A stretch of 53,020 nucleotides of DNA from a virus. Positions 46,911 to 53,020 of this stretch are shown here, in pieces. A program made the position numbers and the translations under genes. How positions within the stretch are numbered: the first letter of the stretch is position 1; the number at the start of each line of letters is the position of its first letter. The notes under the pieces are model-generated. The model was not told the DNA's origin. It made no database searches and saw nothing but the letters and a program-made list of their open reading frames with translations. The stretch is from positions 1-53,020 of the IMG/VR virus record IMGVR_UViG_3300025101_000033; one strand, written 5' to 3'.

Positions 46911-49900
46911 TTAAACGAATTCCGCGCCGGTCTTTGTGATAACAAAATCAACAACGACAAATTCAATAGCACGAGCGGGCTTAACAAAAATCTTAGCGTA
47001 TAAGATGTTTCTATCAATCAAATCTGGTGTGGTAGTTGTCTCATCCAAAACCAATTTGTAATCTGATAATCCGAATCGTGCTCGAGCATCTGAAAGGATT
47101 GGTTCAACTTGTGATTGAAATCTTCCCCATGTAACAGGTAGGTTCGGATCGAACAACAAATTCTTCGCAACAACGTTAACTCGAGACTTCAAGTATAACA
47201 GTAATCTTCGAACATTGATTCTATCGAGAGCAGATGCGTCTGCTTGAAGAGTTTTTTGACCGAACACTACTACACCCTCAGCAGGGAAAGAAGCGATTGG
47301 GTTAACATTTCTTTCGTACAAACGATCTCTTTCTCTAGAGTCAACACGTCGTCTTGCCTGAAGAACCTTAGGACCTCTAGGGCCTCCAAGTGTTCCAAGC
47401 CCACCACGATTAAATCCTGCAGGTGCAAACCATACGTCAGTTTGTGCCTGAGACTTAGCCAATGCTCCAAGAGCAGCAACAGATGGCGGAAGCCATACGT
47501 ATTGTCCACCATTTAAGCTATCGACAGCTTGTACATACGGGAAGTAAGCAGCAGCATAAGAAGAGTTCAAGTTTCTTTGTTTAAGTTGATCAACAACTTC
47601 GTCAACACTACCAATAGAAGTATCTTCTGTTTGAGCAGATGTTCTCTCAGCTTGAGGCAAGTAGTCGCCTTGAAGGTCAATGATTGCCAACACGTCTTGT
47701 CGTGTCTCGGCAACATCAATCAAGCGATTAGTTATAACCGGTTTACGAACACCAGGCATGAGTAGCAAGTTTGCAGGAACAATTTCTGGATCCAAGATTG
47801 AATCGATTGCTTTGTTGATTGTATAATGAGTATAGTCAGCAGCATCATCTCTCGCAGAAGAGATACGTCCGTCACGGAGTGGCTCTTTTTCTGTGATGTC
47901 AAATCCTTCGTGTCCACCCCACATTGGCATCATGAACTGACGCACGTTTTTGTCGAGAAGTTGTCCGAAAGAATTCAATTGAGAATAAGATTTATCAACA
48001 GGCGCATTTGCGTCATAGGCACCAGATACATAAGTTACTACGTTTGTACTAGTGTTAATCTTGATGTCGTCCAAAGTGAACACATAAGAATATTCTAATG
48101 CCGCAGAGTTGGTGCTTGGATCATAAGAGTCAACATCGACAGGAAGTCTTCTCAAGTAATCAACATAATCTGGATCATTTTGATTTGATGTTGTTGAAAG
48201 TTTTGGACGGATTCCCCAGTAAGCACGGTATGGATTTGATGCCCCACCTTCTGTTCCATTTTGTCTCAATGGAATTGATGGGAATTCAAATGATGCAGAG
48301 TAAGCAACAGGTCCGGCAACAAATAGGTTAGATGCACCACCAGCAGCTGGCATAGCGAGATTACCTTTAACAAAAGCCTGAGCAAAGTTTGTGCTGTCGG
48401 TACCATCAGTACCAGTTGCGATTGTTATGCGTGAAAACGTATCGACGGGATCTGTAATTACAACATTGTAATAAGGACCAATCGAGTCAGCTACAATTGT
48501 AACAAGACCAGTTGAAGTTTCAGATGCACTATAGTCATCTATTGAGTTAATCAAAACAGCAACAGCTTGTGCTGTTAGAGTATCTGTGTTTGTTGTCGCT
48601 GGGTGTATTTCAGCTACCTTAGTGGTAGCATTGAAAGTTGTATCAGCTGCCCCCGCTGAAGCAACAAAATTAATTGTGTGAGCCCCTAGGTCTGGGTGAG
48701 TAAATACAATTTGATCACCGACAGCAAGTCCATCAGAAAAATCAATTGTTCTAGTCGCCTTAGCTCCATGACCGGTATCGGTTGCCAAGGCATTAGCACC
48801 GGTTGATCCATCCACAAGAGTAAATCCTTTTGGACGAACAGGGCCACGGAAACCAGCAGGAAGAAGACCTTGTCCACCGTTTTCTTGATCGATTACTGTG
48901 TCGATTTCAACATAAACTAAGTCAGATTGATTTTGGTATTCACCTTTTGTGATGTACCTTCTATCTTCTTCGTCCCATGATAAGAACTGGGTTCCAATTC
49001 TTTTTCCGATGTAATCTACAGAAGACTTGTTCAAGTTAACGCCTGTATATCTTTCGACTGTTTGTCCTGCCATGTTTTTGATGCATACCGTAAAAGATCC
49101 ATAAGGATTAACAACAGGGTTAGGGGATTCAGCAATCTCTTCGATTCCAACCATGTAATTCTTTTGGATGTCATCTCCAACATGTAATGTTTTCAAGCGG
49201 AACAATTGAACTTGATTCTTTTCTTGTTGAGAAACAACCCAACCAGATTGAGCTTCTTTCGCTCCCTCTTTGTGATCAGCCCAGTTAACAGAGCCAGATT
49301 GAAGAGGAAGTAAGATTCCGTATGCCGCACCGGCAACCAATCCATCTAAAGAGCGGTCAACTAGTTCTCTTGTAAAAGATTCACCAAGCCAATAAGTTTT
49401 TCTAGATGAAGCAGCAATTGTGTCTTCATTTACTAATTGAGGATTTGTGTTAAATGCGCCTCTAATGTATTGTGAGTGATTTCTATCAAAATTAAAAGGA
49501 ATTGTTCGTCCAACTTTTGTATTGCTTTCGTCATAGATTGCAAGTTTAAAGCCACAATTATTACCAGCAGACTTTAGGAACTCACCAGTTCTTGTAATAT
49601 CATTAGATCCTGACGTAGAATTTCCAACGAGGCCTAAGTAACCTTTGTTTGCGTAAAAAACAGCAGCCAATGATCCAGTCGTCATTGTGTTGGCCGACGC
49701 TGAAGCGATAACAAAAAGACCGTAAGCTGTACCATTTGTTGCATGGGCAGACCCCAGCGTACCAGAAACTTCCCAACCAGCCTTACCAGTTGTATTGTTG
49801 GAAGGTGTCACAGCTTGCTCTCCTGCAAGTCTAACGATTGTTATTGGTGATTCTTCAGATGCCAACCATGCTTGAGCAGCATAGGATGCATACGTAGGAC

Positions 49901-50138
49901 CAGTTGTGTTTCCATCACGCCACATGTCACCTTGTACACCGCTTCCACCAGGAACGGGTGCGCCAAATACTGTAATAAAGTCATCCAACGTGCGTACTTT
50001 TACGGGCTTATTAGCAGGTCCTTTTCTGGTGCGTCCAATAATAATTGGTCCTTCTGCTTCCACCTCGGCAGGGATGAAACTTTGGTCGATCTCACGGATT
50101 TCAACTCCGGGTGATAGAAAATCAAATTTTTTAGCCAT
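46911..50138 (-). CDS. 18: tail sheath protein (gp18-like), enlarged
   Basis: 1075 aa from ATG 50138 (GGAG upstream; a TTG two codons earlier is not needed). The N-terminus FLSPGVEIREIDQSFIPAEV then GPIIIGRTRKGPANKPVKV and the C-terminal domain (RRLLLYLKSRVNVVAKNLLF ... ARAIEFVVVDFVI) are typical sheath. It is much longer than T4 gp18 (659 aa); residues about 430-620 form an inserted Thr/Ala/Asp-rich beta domain (TINFVASAGAADTTFNATTK), probably displayed on the outside. Contracts to drive the tube through the envelope. Confidence 0.94.
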   Translation of the reverse strand: MAKKFDFLSPGVEIREIDQSFIPAEVEAEGPIIIGRTRKGPANKPVKVRTLDDFITVFGAPVPGGSGVQGDMWRDGNTTGPTYASYAAQAWLASEESPITIVRLAGEQAVTPSNNTTGKAGWEVSGTLGSAHATNGTAYGLFVIASASANTMTTGSLAAVFYANKGYLGLVGNSTSGSNDITRTGEFLKSAGNNCGFKLAIYDESNTKVGRTIPFNFDRNHSQYIRGAFNTNPQLVNEDTIAASSRKTYWLGESFTRELVDRSLDGLVAGAAYGILLPLQSGSVNWADHKEGAKEAQSGWVVSQQEKNQVQLFRLKTLHVGDDIQKNYMVGIEEIAESPNPVVNPYGSFTVCIKNMAGQTVERYTGVNLNKSSVDYIGKRIGTQFLSWDEEDRRYITKGEYQNQSDLVYVEIDTVIDQENGGQGLLPAGFRGPVRPKGFTLVDGSTGANALATDTGHGAKATRTIDFSDGLAVGDQIVFTHPDLGAHTINFVASAGAADTTFNATTKVAEIHPATTNTDTLTAQAVAVLINSIDDYSASETSTGLVTIVADSIGPYYNVVITDPVDTFSRITIATGTDGTDSTNFAQAFVKGNLAMPAAGGASNLFVAGPVAYSASFEFPSIPLRQNGTEGGASNPYRAYWGIRPKLSTTSNQNDPDYVDYLRRLPVDVDSYDPSTNSAALEYSYVFTLDDIKINTSTNVVTYVSGAYDANAPVDKSYSQLNSFGQLLDKNVRQFMMPMWGGHEGFDITEKEPLRDGRISSARDDAADYTHYTINKAIDSILDPEIVPANLLLMPGVRKPVITNRLIDVAETRQDVLAIIDLQGDYLPQAERTSAQTEDTSIGSVDEVVDQLKQRNLNSSYAAAYFPYVQAVDSLNGGQYVWLPPSVAALGALAKSQAQTDVWFAPAGFNRGGLGTLGGPRGPKVLQARRRVDSRERDRLYERNVNPIASFPAEGVVVFGQKTLQADASALDRINVRRLLLYLKSRVNVVAKNLLFDPNLPVTWGRFQSQVEPILSDARARFGLSDYKLVLDETTTTPDLIDRNILYAKIFVKPARAIEFVVVDFVITKTGAEFV

Positions 50139-50173
50139 CGACAAATCTCCTTAAATAAAATTTTATTTCTTAT

Positions 50174-50181
50174 TAAATAGT
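50174..50181 (-). promoter_or_regulatory. putative phage late promoter element ACTATTTA
   Basis: Minus-strand CCACTATTTAATAAG, 36 nt before ATG 50138, between the gp15-like and sheath genes. Confidence 0.5.
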
Positions 50182-50203
50182 GGCTCTAAACTTCAAAGTC
50201 ACT

Positions 50204-51034
50204 TTAAAATTCTCTTGATGTATCTCTTTCCCATGGCTTTTCTTCGCCAACGATTACTCGCTCTCTTGAAATTTTTACATCCACTATACTTTCTTTTTTT
50301 ATAATCTTTGGTGCTTCTTCGTTTTCTCCGTCTCCTAGGAGATAACCAAGCACTCTAAGTTCAATTGTTGTTTTAAATTTTCTCTCTTCTTCCCCAAGGT
50401 TTGAGGAATTGTTTTCTTGCGCCATGCTTCCTTCGATAAATGTTTCGTATCTATGACCATCATATCTAGCAAAGAGGGCATTTAATTGTCCTGTTTTAGT
50501 TGCAAATGGAGTGACGAGGTCGTTCATTTGCTGTTGGTACTCTGTTGACAGAGTGATTGTGTATCCGACCTTCACCCATACCGGTATTGGCATGTATAAC
50601 TCTTCGTACACAACTTTTGGGGATTCGATTGGAGAATGGTGTTCATTTGATTTTAGGTTAGAAATTGTGGAGGAGAACTTTCTTGTAGATCTCTGCATTA
50701 TCCTCTTTGCAACAGGTCTCGGGTGTTTTGTGTAATCTCCTTGTCCTGTTGTCGGGTAATCGTGAGCTTGATACCCTCCTTTGAATGCGAAGTCTTTTTC
50801 AAACGATTTTCTCTGAATGGTAATCAAGGGAAGTTTTAGCTTACCAACAGAATCTCTAATGTCTTTTCTTTTTATGTGGTATGCTCTCTCCGGAGAAATC
50901 CAAAGAACGGGAACTTTTTTGAATCCATCGTTTGCTTTTGTGTGTAAATCAAACTTGTTATCGATTAAATCATAAATGGCAAGATCTATGGTTTCAATTG
51001 TTGAAGGCTTTAATGGAATTATCTTATCTTGCAT
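50204..51034 (-). CDS. 15: tail sheath stabiliser/terminator (gp15-like)
   Basis: 276 aa from ATG 51034; a GTG three codons earlier is an alternative. The core VYEELYMPIPVWVKVGYTIT then STEYQQQMNDLVTPFATKTG, then ARYDGHRYETFIEG and LGEEERKFKTTIELRVLGYL is the gp15 family signature. It caps the sheath and tube and joins tail to neck. It overlaps the upstream neck gene by 11 nt. Confidence 0.88.
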   Translation of the reverse strand: MQDKIIPLKPSTIETIDLAIYDLIDNKFDLHTKANDGFKKVPVLWISPERAYHIKRKDIRDSVGKLKLPLITIQRKSFEKDFAFKGGYQAHDYPTTGQGDYTKHPRPVAKRIMQRSTRKFSSTISNLKSNEHHSPIESPKVVYEELYMPIPVWVKVGYTITLSTEYQQQMNDLVTPFATKTGQLNALFARYDGHRYETFIEGSMAQENNSSNLGEEERKFKTTIELRVLGYLLGDGENEEAPKIIKKESIVDVKISRERVIVGEEKPWERDTSREF

Positions 51035-51509
51035 TGAATACACCGTCTCTTGCTCTAATACATTCGGCAGTTACTTCGAATCTGCTCTCAATTTGTCCAA
51101 ATAATTGTTTTGGTTCATTAATTTTTACTATCTCATAGTAAATACTGCCGTATCGGACGAAATCTCCTTCTCTTACAAACAAATTTTGATCCTCAGTCAA
51201 CCTTCTCTTGTGGAAATTAACTTTTAGACCAGTTTTCTTATCGATACCAACGCCTTCCATGAATTCAGTTTCAACACCCATGTATTCTACAAGAGCAAAT
51301 ACTCTAATTGGGTGTAAAAAGTTTTTTTCAATCGCCTCACCATACAGTGGATGAAAGTTTGTCCTTTCAACATCGATAGGGAAATACAAAATTTGCTGTC
51401 CGACAACTCTTTCGATGATTTCATCATTGACTTGTTTGACGAGGTTCTTTTCTTTTTCTCCAAGAAACATTGGAGCCGGTGGTTGCGTTGGTCTTTCCCA
51501 TTTTGACAT
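51024..51509 (-). CDS. 14: neck protein (gp14-like)
   Basis: 161 aa. VVGQQILYFPIDVERTNFHP, LYGEAIEKNFLHPIRVFALV and FVREGDFVRYGSIYYEIVKI fit neck or head-closure proteins of T4-like phages, and the order gp13-gp14-gp15 is that of T4. AGGAT precedes ATG 51509. Confidence 0.8.
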   Translation of the reverse strand: MSKWERPTQPPAPMFLGEKEKNLVKQVNDEIIERVVGQQILYFPIDVERTNFHPLYGEAIEKNFLHPIRVFALVEYMGVETEFMEGVGIDKKTGLKVNFHKRRLTEDQNLFVREGDFVRYGSIYYEIVKINEPKQLFGQIESRFEVTAECIRARDGVFNAR

Positions 51510-51513
51510 TCAA

Positions 51514-52755
51514 TTATCCTACAAAAATCTTCAATGGCGTCTTCCCAATAATTGCATCAGTGTTGTCAATAAATGATTTGTCGGCTTCCGCAAGTTTAAT
51601 GTAAAGCATTTCGTCAAGTTGTTTATTCAACTCCTCTCGAAGAGCGGTTTGTTCGGCTTGCGCTTGAGACAATAGATCTGAGGCATTAAGGGTAACGTTA
51701 TCTCCCGGAATTGGGACGCTTCCTCCAAACTTACCACGAACCTGTCCAAGAGTTTCCTTTGATAGAGCCAAGGCAAAGCGACGAATCCATTGTTGACCAA
51801 TGGAATTGATTTTGTCGAATGGAATGTTTTCCATTGGCATTGTATTCATGTTATTGACACCGTCAACACCAGAATCGTACGATCCGGTTGCAAAAGCGCC
51901 ACTATCGTTTTCAACTGTAAATCTGAGCCAAAACTTTTCCGGAGACACGGAATCGGGTGTTGGATAAATTTTAAGCTTGTTGTCGTTTATTTCGTATGAG
52001 TAATGCGATGTTCTTGTATAAAGATGATCTTCGTATGCTACAGCTTGTGCTTTATTTTGCCAAGCAGGAATAACATTGAATGTTGAGTCATCGGCATATT
52101 GTCCATAGTTATGAAAATCACCAACAACGTTAAGTCCGCCATAGTACCCATAAAACCTCCACATTTGTCTTGGTGAAACATAGTATATTTGTCTAATTTT
52201 AATTCTTTTATTGCCCATGCCATCGTATGGGGTGTTTGCTTGAGAGGCTGACACTAGCTGTTGAAGATCATAATCTTGTTGATCAGCAACTCTGTCAATG
52301 GAAGCAGAGAATAAAGGTTCTGTTCCACCAACCAAGGCTTCTGAGGAAAACTTATCTCCAACTCTGAAAGCATAATCAAATTGAAACTTGGGATACTTAA
52401 GTGAAAGGTCATCTGTACCAGTTACAGTTCCCTTGTGATCAAAAGACCCCGTAGCGCTTCCTAGGGCGCTTCCTAAGGCGTTTCTAGCTTGATGGAGGTT
52501 CACTATGTAGGAATACTCTAAACAAGCCTCCTCGTAGTGATTATAGACGTTTACAGCCTTGATTTCAATGTCAAGGACGTCTCCACCTAATCTTTTAAAT
52601 GTGTATGCTACTTGCGCAGCGGCTCCAGCTTGAAATGCACTGTTGGCTCCATAGAAACCTATAGCCAATGATGCTTGAACATCTGCGGATGTTCCAGTAG
52701 CAGGTAAGGCAATCGCTGATGTGGTAGAAGTTGGTGTTAAATCGGGAAAAGCCAT
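51514..52755 (-). CDS. 13: neck protein (gp13-like)
   Basis: 413 aa. NHYEEACLEYSYIVNLHQAR then NALGSALGSATGS, and the C-terminal WIRRFALALSKETLGQVRGK, GSVPIPGDNVTLNASDLL and TALREELNKQLDEML are family hallmarks. The N-terminal 30 residues are Thr/Ala/Ser-rich. Connects head portal to tail. GGAGG precedes ATG 52755; the variant late element ACTAATTA is 20 nt upstream. Confidence 0.9.
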   Translation of the reverse strand: MAFPDLTPTSTTSAIALPATGTSADVQASLAIGFYGANSAFQAGAAAQVAYTFKRLGGDVLDIEIKAVNVYNHYEEACLEYSYIVNLHQARNALGSALGSATGSFDHKGTVTGTDDLSLKYPKFQFDYAFRVGDKFSSEALVGGTEPLFSASIDRVADQQDYDLQQLVSASQANTPYDGMGNKRIKIRQIYYVSPRQMWRFYGYYGGLNVVGDFHNYGQYADDSTFNVIPAWQNKAQAVAYEDHLYTRTSHYSYEINDNKLKIYPTPDSVSPEKFWLRFTVENDSGAFATGSYDSGVDGVNNMNTMPMENIPFDKINSIGQQWIRRFALALSKETLGQVRGKFGGSVPIPGDNVTLNASDLLSQAQAEQTALREELNKQLDEMLYIKLAEADKSFIDNTDAIIGKTPLKIFVG

Positions 52756-52774
52756 TTCATATCCTCCGTCTTCT

Positions 52775-52782
52775 TAATTAGT
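52775..52782 (-). promoter_or_regulatory. putative late promoter element, variant ACTAATTA
   Basis: Minus-strand CAGACTAATTAAG, 20 nt before ATG 52755 and just downstream of the hairpin at 52796-52822. Confidence 0.42.
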
Positions 52783-52795
52783 CTGAGTAAAGAGA

Positions 52796-52822
52796 AACCT
52801 CCGACGTAAAACATCGGAGGTT
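52796..52822 (-). terminator. terminator-like hairpin upstream of gp13
   Basis: Minus strand AACCTCCGA, 9-nt loop, TCGGAGGTT, then TCTCTTT; strong 9-bp stem with a poor T tract, after the Lys/Ala-rich gene. Confidence 0.7.
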
Positions 52823-52845
52823 CAAAGGAATGTAATGAAACAATT

Positions 52846-53019
52846 CTATTCTTCTTTTTTAGCTTCAGCTTTTTTCTTTGGTGCTGCTTTCTTTTTAGGA
52901 GCAGCTTTCTTTTTAGCCTCAGCTTCTTTTTTCTTTTTGGCTTGTGCTTTAGCTTCTTCGACAGCTTTCGCCGCTTCTTCAAGCTTTCGCTTTACAGCCA
53001 TTCTTCTTCTACCAGACAT
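52846..53019 (-). CDS. small histone-like Lys/Ala-rich protein (may extend beyond edge)
   Basis: 57 aa from ATG 53019, one base from the window edge, so an earlier start cannot be excluded. MSGRRRMAVKRKLEEAAKAV, then EEAKAQAKKKKEAEAKKKAA and PKKKAAPKKKAEAKKEE: an H1-tail-like repeat of AAPKKK. Likely DNA-binding or a basic head component. An overlapping Lys/Arg frame at 52737-52982 is a shadow of the same AAG/AAA codons. Confidence 0.7.
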   Translation of the reverse strand: MSGRRRMAVKRKLEEAAKAVEEAKAQAKKKKEAEAKKKAAPKKKAAPKKKAEAKKEE

Positions 53020-53020
53020 A

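Noticed and set aside
52737-52982. 81-codon Lys/Arg-rich minus-strand frame
   Set aside because: It runs through the hairpin and into gp13; the overlapping frame at 52846-53019 with the AAPKKK repeat has sensible composition and a stop before the hairpin.
1-53020. CRISPR arrays, insertion sequences, integrase or attachment sites
   Set aside because: No regularly spaced repeats, transposase or recombinase motifs, or tRNA-end duplications were seen; the phage looks strictly lytic in this window.

Overview
This window looks like part of the chromosome of a large, lytic, contractile-tailed phage of the T4 superfamily, probably infecting a Gram-negative, perhaps marine, bacterium. The reasons are a T4-ordered tail module (neck gp13 and gp14 types, sheath terminator gp15 type, sheath gp18 type, two gp19-type tubes, a gp26-type baseplate protein, tape measure, LysM baseplate protein), a T4-style replication set (gp32-like SSB, UvsX/RecA, DnaB/gp41-like helicase, FEN/RNase H exonuclease), consensus sigma-70 promoters, and AT-rich, tightly packed genes. 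Every gene I accept, and the single tRNA, is on the minus strand, so transcription runs from position 53020 towards 1.

Region by region, in transcription order. 53.0-34.3 kb: a small Lys/Ala-rich protein, neck and tail-completion proteins, an unusually long sheath (1075 aa), two paralogous tube proteins, baseplate and tape-measure genes, then a family-A DNA polymerase directly behind a baseplate gene. 34.3-31.2 kb: two small SH3-like proteins, a tubulin/FtsZ-like protein with a promoter inside its coding region, tiny genes, tRNA-Arg(UCU), and the gp32-like SSB under two tandem promoters. 31.2-23.2 kb: a DUF262-like protein, a small lipoprotein, RecA/UvsX, FEN exonuclease, replicative helicase, class II ribonucleotide reductase and an Hc1-like protein. 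23.2-18.2 kb: a GroES-like co-chaperonin, a DUF3293-like protein, ThyX, a nucleotidyltransferase-like protein and a J-domain protein. 18.2-14.0 kb: four adjacent genes for Lys/Cys-rich proteins with matching N-termini, then small membrane or secreted proteins. 14.0-7.0 kb: UV-damage endonuclease, a bacterial-type DnaE polymerase, and an overlapping nuclease/adenine-methyltransferase pair. 7.0-1 kb: small genes, dUTPase, an acidic protein, a ClpP-like protease, an amidase endolysin, a 516-aa protein and a GroEL that runs off the left edge.

Five observations stand out. (1) Nine proteins share a short amphipathic N-terminal peptide with an [LI]-x-E tripeptide; this looks like a capsid-targeting and prohead-protease signal, so these are candidate head-packaged cargo. 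Four lie together and carry different Lys/Cys-rich modules; one of those also has a twin-arginine/lipobox-like stretch and a second internal copy of the signal. (2) Fourteen promoters with perfect TTGACA and an exact 17-bp spacer precede replication, metabolic and chaperone genes, whereas an ACTATTTA/ACTAATTA element lies 18-40 nt before cargo and tail genes; these look like two promoter classes. (3) GroEL, a GroES-like protein and a J-domain protein are all encoded here. (4) DNA polymerases of two unrelated families (C and A) coexist. (5) A tubulin/FtsZ-like protein is present. All family assignments come from reading motifs; no database search was run.
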